Positions 34,970 through 46,030 of a stretch of 64,000 bases of DNA are shown one piece after another; position 1 is the stretch's first letter; each line of letters begins with the position of its first letter. A program made the position numbers and the translations under genes. Source of the DNA: Phyto melanocephala (Eukaryota > Arthropoda > Insecta > Diptera > Rhinophoridae); the NCBI GenBank assembly GCA_941918925.1, contig OW799237.1, positions 3,267,201 to 3,331,200 of the forward strand. The letters run 5' to 3'. The notes under the pieces are model-generated. The model did no database searches, had not been told where the DNA came from, and was given only the letters and a program-made list of their open reading frames with translations.

Positions 34970-36710
34970 TTTTTATACCCTTCACCTGTGGTGGCCAGTG
35001 GTATATATCTGTGGCTTGGAGCTAAAAGGGTCAATGTCAAAATATTTACTTTTGAGAAAATTGGAATTGAACTTTAACTTTTATAGATGCTTTCATAGTG
35101 ACATTGGCCTGCATTTTATTTATGAAGCTGTTCTGGGTTAAGTATGACTTTAGCTGTTTTATCATTATGAAATAGAGCAAGAAAACAAATCTAATGCAAG
35201 AGCAAAAAAAGCGACATTGGCCCTTTTAGCTCCAAGCCATAGATATAGCCTTGTTATTCTCTTTATAATTTCTACGATTTTCAAATCCAACCCCATAAAG
35301 TATATATTTTCTGAAAGCTTATGTCTAGGGGAGACGATTGAGCAATTTTCGTCTGTTCATGTGTTGGTTGAAATCAAATTTAAGAAGCGCCCTAATATTG
35401 CCTAGATATATATGAATGAATCACAACTATAATCCAGCACAATCGACCCATAACTTGCTGAGATATGAGCAAATATACAATCTGCCTCTGTTTTTTCTCA
35501 TATTTATGCCATACAAATCAAAAATTTTAAGCCTTAGGATAAATTATAGACACGTTTGCTACTATTTGTATTTATGATATGCCCCTAGAAATATTATGAA
35601 CAAATCGGTCGTTAATCGGCAAAGTTATAGGCAAAAATAGTTTTAAAAATATATATATTTAATATATCAAGTTACTAAAGCTTGTTAATAATTTTTGTAC
35701 ACACTAAAGACACCAAAATACAAGCCGTTGTCTAGAAAATTACTGCTAAGAAAAACTGACAAATCGGTTCAAAAAGTAACTAAGATATAAGCGCAAAAAT
35801 GCAACTACTTTGGTGTTATTCTTAAAATGTACAAACGAAAATCGATTTTTTTAGTTGGACAACAGGGAGGTTCGATAAAGATACAAAGAGAAAGGGCTTG
35901 ACTGGAAAAATATAATCTTACAAACAAATTTTAAACTCATTATAGCCCTTACTACAAAATGGCGTACAACAAATTTACATATGGCTCGAATCTAATAATT
36001 GAAAGTGGTCCCACTTCTACCCTGTTTGGTATCAATAATTTCAATCAATAATATGAAGGAATAAAGGTGTTAAAGGAAAAGTCACAATCTAAGATGGTGT
36101 AGTCAAGGGTTTTTAATTTTTAAAAAAATATTTATTAAAAACAAATTAAATGAACGGGTTTTTTTATTAATTCTTCATTTACAAAACCCAGCCTATTAGG
36201 CCATATATGGTTAACAAAAGCTACTTATTATAAAAAAAAAATATTTTTATTATGATTTTTATAATGAATGAAAAAATAATAATAATAAAATTTAATTGAT
36301 TTAAACAAACATATAAAACTCTGACTAATAATTTTAAACATGAACAAGTAGTAAAAAGTTAAGTAGAATTAATTAAAATGGCGTATATATGGGTCAAACA
36401 AACGAATACCCGTCAACCCCGCAATATTGATATCAAATGAAAAAGCTTGACCAGTTAAATGTAATAAACTATTTTAAAACAATGTAGAATCCAAGATGGC
36501 GTCAGAAACAAAATGGCAGCTAATTTGTTTTTCTCAACCCCATCAATATGGGTGTCAAATGAAAGGGCTTAAATAGTAGACTACAGCTAACTATATAAAA
36601 ATTCCAAATCAAAGATGGCATCTTAAATAATAAAGCAAAATGGCGTATAACATTAAATCTAAAATCTCAAATACACTACGAAAAGGTCTCTATAGCACAA
36701 TAAAGTATTT
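34970..36710 (+). mobile_element. Diverged relative of the TATACCC family (copy E)
   Basis: It begins TTTATACCCTTCACCTGTGG and, after a MITE insertion, continues with CCCCATAAAGTATATATTTT and a shortened GTCTGTTCATGTG in place of the 8-bp array. From there it is unrelated to copies A-D: it holds diverged internal repeats around words such as AAGATGGCG, AAAATGGCGTA and TATCAAATGAAAAAGCTTGA, recurring between about 35870 and 36660. The 3' hairpin end was not found, so the right boundary is approximate and E may be truncated. Confidence 0.55.
35009..35242 (+). mobile_element. MITE family 1, copy 1 (234 bp), 4-bp ATAT duplication
   Basis: Terminal inverted repeats of about 30 bp start CTGTGGCTTGGAGCTAAAAG on the left and CTATGGCTTGGAGCTAAAAG on the right (reverse complement). 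ATAT flanks both sides (35005-35008, 35243-35246). Removing the element plus one ATAT restores GGTATATATAGC, exactly the sequence present at this place in TATACCC-family copies A, C and D, so the ends and duplication are well defined. No coding capacity. Confidence 0.85.
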
Positions 36711-37952
36711 ACCAAAAACAAATTCGCAACTTTAATCCCATTTCATTTAAGTCGATCAAGGATGTCAAACAAGAATATAAGTCTATGTTTCTAATAATAT
36801 TAAAGTACACATACAGACATAAAAATAAATAAAATCTCATGACATTTGCCTTTTTAAATGAATTGAAAATATAACACAAAGATAATGTATTTAAAGTAAT
36901 AAACAAATAAAAAAATTTTTAATATTTGCAAATAATATTAATAATATTTATAAATAAATGGCATTTAAATTAAACAATTTAGTTGTAGTATATATTTTGA
37001 TTTTAAAATAATCTTCCACTCATTATCTATTTTTTCCACTTTTTTACAAATATTGTTCAATACAATTGGAATTTTTTTTGCACAAAAAATTATACTAAAT
37101 GGATTTAAAACAAAATTAAGAATAAATTATTGTTTAAATAATAAGAAGCTTTAAGATGATATGTAATACATACATACATACATATGTATATATAGATAAA
37201 CATTGGTCAAAGTTCTGATAAGAAAAAAGTACTTTTTTAATGAAATCGATTGATTTCGGAGATTCGCATTTAATGTCAGGTTTAAATAAAACGCACTTTA
37301 ATTTTAAAGAAAAAAATTATTTTTAAGGATTGATATAACACGTCATGTAATAATTTTAAGAAATGGAAAATTTTATATGTAAAACACAAGTAGTGTGAAG
37401 ATATCTTAAGGTGTGTGCATTAACACTAAGCAAGTGTGAGCTATTCATGTTTGTATTGTTACAGATTTAATTTTAAATAGCTTAATTAAATTTAATTAAT
37501 TAATTAATTTACATTATAATTTATTTTAGTTGTAGAAGTTTAAGTTACTGTAGTTTTATTTGTATTAGTTTATTTCGCTGGTTGTTCGTTTAATGTTGAT
37601 GTTTGTTATTATGTGTAGCATACTTTTAGGCACTTCTATTATTCCTGCATATTACTTAACGTCTTAATTTAAACTTAACGGGTTTCGAATGTATTAGAAT
37701 GTACATACGAGAACTTTGTCGATCAAAGTGAGTTTGATAATAAAAGTGTGTAACCATAAGTGTAATAAGTAAAGTGATATAAAAACAATATCTGAGTGTA
37801 TTTTAATAAATAAAGTGCTCTTAATTTTATAACTAATTCCAACTGTTTTTGATTACAATAAAAGAACTCAAAGTTTATTTAAAGGAAATAAGCCAAGGTT
37901 TATAAAAGGTATAAACGTAATAGTATGTTTTACAGAATAACAGCGTTATTTA
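36711..37952. other. AT-rich non-coding DNA
   Basis: Contains a short CATA tract near 37170 and GTG-rich words at 37730-37800 (AAGTGTGTAACCATAAGTGT) that resemble fly 5'UTRs but have no supporting signals. Confidence 0.45.
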
Positions 37953-38062
37953 TAACAAGCAACTGTGTAATAACTAACGGGCTGTTTGTTATATTTTTCT
38001 GAATGAAATTAACACAAGCATAAGTTAACAGCAAGTTAGTTAACACACAGTTGCTTATTATG
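37953..38062. repeat. Foldback element (MITE candidate), about 110 bp
   Basis: The left arm AACAAGCAACTGTGTAATAA and the right arm, which reads GTTAGTTAACACACAGTTGC, are inverted copies of about 26 bp with few mismatches around an AT-rich centre. A second inverted pair, CTGTTTGTTATA (about 37982) and ATAACAAACAG (about 38090), partly overlaps it, so the real element may be larger. No target duplication was identified. Confidence 0.4.
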
Positions 38063-39229
38063 AATAATGTCGTAAATGTTTAGTGTTCATAACAAACAGT
38101 ATGAAATATGTACAGATATTTTAAACTTATATCAAAGTCTATTTAAAACTCAAAACATCGAGAGAATAGCATTTTTGAGAGAGAACAATTTTAGCCTTGA
38201 TGCCACTACAGTGGGCTAAAAAATTTTAGTATGAATTATTTTTCTTAAATTAAATTTTTAAAACAAATTTTTAAACAATCTTCAAACACAAGCCATGTTT
38301 TTATATAAAAATTTGGAAATTGGATTTAAAAATTGGATTTTTTTAATTTATTAGGCTGAATGCACGCTAATATCTTTCAGTTTAGAAAAAAAAAAACAAA
38401 GAAAAATTGTTCATATAAATACAATTTCTTTTTAAATTTTATAAATTACAAAGCTGATTATAAATAATGAATTTTTAATTAATTTTGTGGCAATAAAGGA
38501 AAACTGCTTTTGTCTGTTTTTGTAGTTTTTTTTAGAAAAGCATTTTTAATTTTTTTTTTTTGATTTTTACAAATTGAATTTCTTTAGATTAAAGGCAACT
38601 CTATGAATTTTGTAATGTATTAATTAAAGAGCATATCGGCTTTTGATTATTCAGTTGAGTTATGAGTTAAAATAAGCGACAATTCCAAATGATTTTGATT
38701 GTTGAAACAATAGACAATAAATTTGTTAAATAAGTTGTTCAAAATAGTAAAAAATTCGTTTTAAAACGCAGGATTGCAATGGTGTATTTGTCTCACTTTT
38801 AGCTTATGTCGACTTAAGCAGTTATTATTTTTTGTCACAGAATTTTTTAGAATTAAAAAAAAATATTTTTAAAAATGTCCCATTTTAAATAGCCTTTGCA
38901 ACAAATTTTCTATTGATATGAATTGGCAGTAATTTGTCTTTTTTATATAAATTTTTTGTTTTTTTTTTTTGTAAATATTTCATTATTTTATAAAACTTAC
39001 AAAAAACTTAGTGTAGATTTTTAACTAAAACAAATCAAATATTTTGCAATTACGCACTGTGTAATAGCCGAATAGAGCATTCCAATTTTCTGATTAATGT
39101 CTTTGATAACAACACGGTATGTACAAGAAATAAACTTTATTATACAAAAAAAAAAGAAACCCCCACCATTTGCATTAACATTAAACGCATTTATTATACT
39201 CTATTTAAGGTATTTTATTTTTTTACTTA

Positions 39230-39470
39230 ATCGGATTGTTTACATTTGCAAAGCCACCCAAACAGTCAGTCGTCAGCCCAGTCAGTTTTCATGCAAAAAA
39301 AAAGAGATAAAAACGTGTGCACAACACAACAAGATTTTTAAAATCAAAATAAAAACAAACCAACGCAGTCAAATCAAATACGTCAGAGTCCAAAAAAAAT
39401 CACAACAAAAATATTTAAATTTTGAAATTTTAATTAAAATAAAATCAATAAATTAAACCGAGAAAAAATT
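39230..39470 (+). promoter_or_regulatory. Promoter / 5'UTR-like block
   Basis: Within AT-rich DNA a short block carries a cluster of CAGTC words (AACAGTCAGTCGTCAGCCCA, 39261-39280, then GTCAGTT). TCAGTC and TCAGTT match the insect initiator consensus. It is followed by about 180 bases rich in CA, CAA and AAAAC, typical of fly 5'UTRs. A further ATG with CAACAGCAGCA lies near 39546, but that frame is only about 16 codons. The 119-codon frame that spans this block is Lys/Ile-rich and looks accidental. No TATA box is placed convincingly. Confidence 0.25.
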
Positions 39471-40294
39471 GCAGGAATTTCTTTTGTAATTTTAAATAAT
39501 CAAATTAATTTATAAAATTTGTGGGGGTAAAATGTGTAGTATAATGACAGCGTCCAAACAGCAACAGCAGCATTTTCGAATAGTAAACAAATGAAATTAT
39601 TTTCAAATTTCAATAAATGAAAGTTCAATGATAATTAAGACAACAGCTTTTGTTGGTAAAATTTATTAACTCAGAAAAAAAACGAAACATCGATAACGCT
39701 TTTCGTGATTGAAAAATAAATTCTAAAAATAGAAAGTTTACTAAAAATATTTTACACTAAGAAAAATAATTGAAAGCTTCTTTGCTTTTTGTTTTTAGCA
39801 AGTCAATAGGTTCTGAAAATTCTAAACTCTTTGTTCATAATCATTTTCTTACAACAAAGTTTAAGTTTTTTTATAAAAATGGAAGAGGGCAAATGACAAA
39901 TGCTCAACAAAACCTTTACAATACATAGCAAGGCTCTGCATCAGTCATAATGAGGCATTATTGCTAGCCAACAACAAATGGCAGCCCAATTATTCTGGGC
40001 CAGGATCTAGCAGACTAATCATCTTCTGAGATGGAAAAACAAAATATTAACGGAATCAAGCTAAACAAAATACTTAATGAAAGCCCTATCTTAAGTAATT
40101 TTCAAATCTACTTTCAAGATAAGCGTGTTTAAAGTGAAAATAAATTTTTTGAAATTGTCATGCAACAAAACACTTCATACCGAACAGGACATAAATATTT
40201 TTAATTTTTGGTGGCCGAAATTATTAAAAGAAATCTGTGTCATATTTTATTTGTACGCACTTCTTATGCTAACTAGATAACATTTTGTACATTT

Positions 40295-40540
40295 CTGTGG
40301 CTTGGAGCTAAAAGGGCCAATGTCACTTTTTTGCTCTTTTGAGTTAATCATTGCATTAGATTTGTTTTCTTGCTCTATTTCATTATGGTAAACAGCTAAA
40401 GCCATACTTAACCCGGAACAGCTTCATAAATAAAATACTGGCCAATGTCACTATGAAAGCACCTATAAAAGTTAAAGATCAATTCCAATTTTCTCAAAAG
40501 TAAATATTTTGACATTGGCCCTTTTGGCTCCAAGCCACAG
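40295..40540 (-). mobile_element. MITE family 1, copy 2 (246 bp), 4-bp ATTT duplication
   Basis: Same ends as copy 1 (CTGTGGCTTGGAGCTAAAAG ... CCAAGCCACAG) and collinear interior, in the opposite orientation. ATTT occurs on both sides (40291-40294, 40541-40544). The 4-bp duplication without TTAA argues against mariner (TA), Harbinger (TWA), piggyBac (TTAA) and hAT (8 bp); the parent family is undetermined. Confidence 0.8.
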
Positions 40541-41089
40541 ATTTGTGAGCATTAAAACCACTGATAATTACATTTGAGATATTGAAGATATTTGCTAAAA
40601 AAACAATCTGGAATGTCTGCCCACTCTTGAAACTACTTAAAAATATACAGTGCAGTCGCGATAGAATGAACACAGTTTTGAAAGGACATCGCCAAATGTA
40701 AATTAATTTTATTTTAGAACGAACAAAAACTCTAAAAGATTAATTTAAATGCAAATTAAACTAAGGGAGTAGAGTACGACATTTTAATAAATTTTCCTAA
40801 ATAACTCATGGTAAAAAATTCTTGTTCATGTTCAGTGAATTGAACAAAAACACACTGTTCAAAAAGGCTGAGTGAAATTTAAAAACTTTTATTTTGTTCT
40901 AAAAAAATTTTGTATTTTGCTTCTCTCATTCTATAATTCTCATTATATGCAAGTATTTGCTGTCTCTCTGTTACCTAAAAAAAAGAGATATTTTTTATTG
41001 CGTTGAATTTTTTTGTTTTAAGAAAATATAAGGAAGCGAATGAATAAAAATATTTCACTTAATTGATTAAAACAGCCAATACGTACACG

Positions 41090-41660
41090 TCGTTTGTAGT
41101 TTAAATGGCTTTTTTAATAAACACAACTGTAAGTTCTGGGGTTCTGAACATCCAACAGCTATTCATCAGCTCCAATTGAACCGCTATAGGTGTACAGTAT
41201 GGTGAGGCATTACTTCTAAAAATATCATTGTACCGTAGTCTTTCGAGAATGAATATGGAACTGCTGTAACCATAATTAGACAGTTGACTTGCTTTTGAAA
41301 ACAGATTTGAGATGTGGTTTCAATAGGAAGAAGCGAGCCACTGTCCACACTGAGCCAGATACAATGGCACTTTTAAGCAAAATTTTTGGAAAGTGAATAA
41401 TTTCCAGAAATTCAGAAATTAATTGACCAGCACGTTTGCAAGATTTGTCACCACCCGACTATTAACTTTGGCGTTATTAAAAAAAGAGCGAGTATATGTG
41501 AACAATCCCGGGACATAACGCCATATTTGTTGCAGAAATTCGAGCGCTACAGTCTCGAATTATGAAAGAAGTTATGGAAAAATTATGTAAAACAAGCTCA
41601 TCATTGCGAAGCTGAAAATGAGTGTCGTTTAAGTGACATTATTTTCCATACTTAGTATAA
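41090..41660 (+). pseudogene. Degenerate mariner-type transposase
   Basis: Stretches matching the catalytic domain survive in shifting frames: a MWFQ.EEASHCPH block (second-Asp region, the Asp-bearing motif decayed) near 41310, a lost third-Asp region near 41440-41470, VYVNNPGT-like near 41495, EIRALQSRIMKEVMEKL near 41535-41580 and a DIIF-like end near 41636. A CAGTGCAGTCGCGATAG word at about 40670 could be an old terminus. Stops and indels throughout. Confidence 0.6.
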
Positions 41661-42610
41661 AAAATTTCCATTTTTTATTTCTTATGAACAGAAAGTTATT
41701 AAATTTTTAAACCACATGGCAATTTTTAGCACACCCAGTATTTTAGAACTGCTGGACAAAATGCAATAAATATAAAGAGTAAAGAGTTGAAGTATAAGTA
41801 ACTACTACAATGAAATATGCTCTGATTAAATTAGGAAGAGATCAAATTCTCAGTAGCCATAGTTTGGCGCTGGTTTTTCCATAAGGCTCACCTATTTGTA
41901 GTAGACTTTTCATTGGATTGCACTACACATTATTAAGAAAATTTGTTCGTTGGTCGTTTTATTGCTGTCATGTAAGCAATCATTTGTTCACAAGCACTAC
42001 TACTAGCCATATCCGTCTAACAACACAATCAAATGCATTATAAGGAGCCATTCCCCCAAGTGCTGATACAAAAACACACTTAAAGCCCAATCATGAGAAC
42101 AGTGTGTAAACATTTAAATGTTAATATTTAAACACAATCGCCAAAACCGAGGTGATTATTAAAGATATTCGTATTTACTTAAGATACTGACTTGAAGCTT
42201 GAAACATTCCAGGAATTTTATAAAAAAAAAATTAATTTTAAGAAGATGTAATGAATTTTCGATATCAAAAATAACACCGTCAATATTTACTTACATTGCT
42301 GTGCTGTGTATTTGTTTAATAATAAATAAATAATACTTGGAATAACTGTAGTCTTTCTTTAAATAAGCCGTAAAATTAAAAAAAAATGAATATGAATTAA
42401 AAAGAAAAAACCCCTTTACAACCGACAATAAGGCAAAAAGAATTTCATAGTCTTTTTATAGTTTGTTGAGCAAAAGTATAATATAAAAAATGTATGTACA
42501 TTGAAATACATTTCGTTTTTCTACTGCATTAAACGTTATATTTTAACTACAACTCAACTCAGCATAGTTTCGAATTTTATTTCTAACGTCAACATTGCAT
42601 TTAACAAATA

Positions 42611-42809
42611 GGGTATCCCAAAATGTACACAAGTCATTATTGAAATAAAAAACAACAGTTTATTTCCTTTTTTTTTTTTGAAAAAAAGAACTTTCATAAT
42701 TAGGCAGTTGATAACATATTCAAACGTTTTGATTTTTAGTTTGAAATATTATTTTACAGAAATTTTAGCAAATTCAAAAACAATTGCAAGAATTTTATTA
42801 GGGACACCC
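42611..42809. mobile_element. Mariner-type MITE, 199 bp, TA duplication
   Basis: GGGTATCCCAAAATG at the left and GGGACACCC at the right form short inverted ends, each flanked by TA (42609-42610, 42810-42811). The interior is non-coding AT-rich. Confidence 0.55.
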
Positions 42810-42984
42810 TAAACGAGTAAAAAGCCTGTAACTCGAATGATATAATGACGATGTTGATAACGATAATGATGTTGTTGATCAACGTAATGACACATAATAA
42901 TTACCTGTAACGTTATATGACTGAATAAAAAGATGCGAGTACAGAGCAATAGGAAAAGCCAAATAAAAAATAAGAAAAATGTAT

Positions 42985-43105
42985 GGTTGCCCAGGTGAAC
43001 TAGATAGTAGTGTTACCCTTAGACTATCAGTCTTTGGGTTAAGGGTACGATTTCCACCGGAGACAATAGCCTGTTACACTACGAGTACCATTTGCCGTTG
43101 TGTTA
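42985..43105 (+). repeat. tRNA-derived SINE-like unit
   Basis: TTGCCCAGGTGAACTAG resembles a pol III A box and GGTACGATTTCC (43044-43055) a B box. The spacing and the paired AGACTATCAGTCTTT between them recall a tRNA-derived head. It is followed by AATAGCCTGTTACACTA, a word also present after the B-box-like site near 3.3 kb. It does not fold as an intact tRNA. Confidence 0.35.
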
Positions 43106-43292
43106 CTTTGCTTTGTAAAATAATTAAAATTTAAAATAAATAAAATATGTTGGAAAAAATTGTAGCACGTAGTCGAAAAACAAAATCCACTTTAACAATG
43201 TGAAGAAAAACACAACGTAAAAAACTGTTATTTGGCGGTACACGTCTTTAAATAACGGGATTTTTTTAGGGTTTAAATAACAGGAATTCTTA

Positions 43293-43376
43293 CAGCCAAA
43301 CTTAAACAAGGGCATTAAGCGAGGAAATTTTGATGTGTTTTGTTACTGTAAAAACGCCCTTGTTTAGGTTCAGCTG
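43293..43376. repeat. Foldback MITE family 3, copy 3 (shorter)
   Basis: The arms CAGCCAAACTTAAACAAGGG and, inverted, CAGCTGAACCTAAACAAGGG flank the TGTGTTTTGTTACTGTAA centre. The arm sequence differs from copies 1 and 2 while the centre is kept. Confidence 0.5.
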
Positions 43377-43999
43377 TTGGGGATTTTGATGGGACTTCCA
43401 GGAATTCAATATTTCTAATATATAAACGAAATTTAACATTAACATTTATTAATAAAATTTTTTAATATATTTTTTATTTAATAAAAAATAAATTTGTATC
43501 TAATTTACTTTTATCAGAAAATTTGCTGTTAATTTTTTTATAAAATAATTTTTTTATAGCTTTTAAAATTTCAATAATTTTTTCTAAAAACAATTTTTTG
43601 TTAAATTATTTTTTTTTTAATAAAATTTTTTTTTGATCTAAAAATGTTTGCTATTTTAATAAATTTCTTATTTACAACTTTTTCTTATTAATTCCCTATG
43701 GTTTGAAAACATTTTTTCATAAGTGTGAGTTATGTAAGCTGTTTTTGTTAAAATTTTTTCTTGGCCCCACAGTGCACACGTGATTTGGCAACATGATATG
43801 GTTAACAAAATTGTATGATTTGGCTCCGACAGGCTAGTTCGATACTACGAAGTTGCAGATTTAGACATTAGAAATGTCTCAGTAAAAATGCTCTTTCTAA
43901 ATTAAGTGTAATTTTTTTTAAAGAGGCAGCAACTCTGAAATTTGTCAGCTGTTACACATGAAGCGCTTTACGAATAAACAAGGCGGTGTAATTATGAAA

Positions 44000-44790
44000 A
44001 CTTATTATAACAATTTAAAAAGTTATGCTGAGAACGCTCGCCAACTTTGAAGAATTTCAATCGGGAAAGCGCACCTTATACGTCAACCAACCAAAAAGTG
44101 GCCACAAAAAACTGGGTCAGTACCGTTTGATTTCTTAAAAACATTGCTTCTGTGAACGAAAATATCGCCGAAAAACCGAAAACATCTATTTGGCATCGTT
44201 ATCAACAACTTTAAATTTCAAGAAGCACTACCCATCGAATTTTGGTAAACATCTGCACGCGTACAAAATTCAACTTACTCAGGCGCTCAAACCAGCAAAC
44301 CATGAAAAGTGCTGGCAATACGTTGAATGGGTAATGGAGCACAGTGAAGTCAATGCAAAAAAATTAGCTTCTTCGATGAAGCGCATTTCCATTTGAATGG
44401 CTTCGTGAATACATGGAGTTGTTTGGCCTCGTTGGATGGCTGGATCTCATCGACATGTAGTTACAGCAAGACACATCGCGCATGAAACAATCTATTAATC
44501 GTCCAAAACAAATTATCTCAAGAATTTTTGATGTCAATTGGGCAGCAAGATCGTGCGATTTAACACTGTGTAGTTTTTTTCTTTGATGTTTTGTGAATTC
44601 TAAGGCCTTTAAAAATAAAGCAGAAACAATTTCTGTGCTCACATTCGAGATCCAGCGTGTATTCGGAAGTATTTCTGAAATATTTCTGTGAAAGTCGTAA
44701 AAAATATCATCAAAAGAGTGAAAACCTTAATTCAGAGCATTGGGGCCATTTTACGGATAATTTATATCATACTTTATCAGAACATATCTT
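44000..44790 (+). pseudogene. Degenerate mariner-type transposase, most of length preserved
   Basis: The N-terminal domain is traceable (EEFQSGKRTLYVNQPKSG, then KLGQYRLIS and HRYQQL regions). A linker follows, with PYKIQL-like HAYKIQLTQALKP (about 44242) and ISFFDEAHFHLNGFVNTW (about 44365). A gap then removes the second-Asp region, followed by FDVNWAARSCDLTLCSFFL (third Asp, about 44530) and a frameshifted C-terminus. The deletion and many stops make it inactive. The deletion spans what would be the centre of the catalytic core. Confidence 0.7.
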
Positions 44791-45270
44791 CTTTACAATT
44801 TAATAAAAATCTGTTTTATTTTGGACTAAAAACGGTTATTAAACTTTGCACCATCTGGGTGGCAGGACATTATGAGATGATAGAAAGGCTAAATATTTTT
44901 TAGAAAACACCAAGCCTTTCTACGTCATAAATATAATGATTAAAACAGGCCAAAAGGTACCAACGTAACATTGTAAAAAAAATAATAAAACAAACCAAAG
45001 AGCAACAATAAAAATTCTATCCTAAAACCTAAATAAGAACAAAATTACAAATGAAATTAATTAAATTAAACAATTCCGCGATAAGAAAGTTTTAACACGT
45101 TTAAAATATTCTTTCCCCCACAAAAACATCTGGCAACTCCTCCCACATATAATTGTGGCAAGCAAGTTGAAAATTAATCAGAAAAACATTAAAGAAACAT
45201 AAATAAAATTTTCCCGGAAGTTAATATAAAAATGTTTGTAGGAAGTTGAGAAAAACAAAAACAAGAAAAA

Positions 45271-45481
45271 CAAGTAAAAGCGCTATATTCGGCCGTGCCG
45301 AATCTTATATACCCTTCACAACGTGTAGTCATGCAATAACAGTTAATTCACGTATGTATGTTAAAAAAAACAAAAAAAAAATAAAAAATAAAAAAAAAAT
45401 TTAAAAAAAAAATTTAAAAAAAAAATTAAAAAAAAAAAATTATTATATACATATATAATATATATAAAACAAAAAATAAAT

Positions 45482-45512
<31 letters not shown>

Positions 45513-46030
45513 TAAAAATATATATAATATATTAAATAAAAAATAAAAAAAAAATAAAAAAAAAATTAAAAAAAAAAATTTTAAAAAAATTAAAAAAAAA
45601 ATTTTTTTGCCTCAGCTGGGATTCGATGCCACGTTTTCTCTAACCAGTATACACGTTTGTATGTATGTATGTTGTTGTTGTAATGTTGTTTTTATGAAAA
45701 GAAAATCGAGGTGGTCGTGGGTTTTTGCTCATATCTCAGTTGTTTATGTACCGATGTTTCTGATTTTCAATACCGATCTACTCCCGAATATTTCTGATAT
45801 TTTAATACCTTACCCGGGTCCAACCTATGTCGGGGGGCTTCAAAAAGTTGATTTCAACATACACACGGACAGACGGACAGACGGACAGACGGTCAGGGCT
45901 TAATCGACTCCTCTATTCATAAGCTTTCAGAAAATATATACTTTATGGGGTCGGAAATGAAAATTGTAGAAATTTCACACGGAATGACAAACCTATATAT
46001 ACCCTTTTTCACTGTGTGAAGGGTATAAAA
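45271..46030 (-). mobile_element. TATACCC-family dispersed element, copy B (empty mariner site)
   Basis: A full-length inverted copy. On the plus strand it starts with the reverse complement of the 3' end (CAAGTAAAAGCGCTATATTC), then the GCC/GGC hairpin, the A-rich core and GTCCGTCT-type repeats, and ends GTGTGAAGGGTATAAAA. Near 45440-45475 its AT core aligns with both flanks of the mariner derivative in copy A and lacks the insertion. Its open 98-codon plus-strand frame (45607-45903) parallels a frame in copy A but is not open in all copies. Confidence 0.8.

Noticed and set aside
39097..39456. 119-codon plus-strand frame as a protein gene
   Set aside because: Starts mid AT-rich DNA, is dominated by Lys, Ile and Gln from CAA/AAA-rich leader-like sequence, and has no recognisable domain.
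42902..42925. Minus-strand ACAG|GTAATT as another ratchet point
   Set aside because: No pyrimidine tract upstream, a weak donor, and it lies upstream of the only minus-strand exon.
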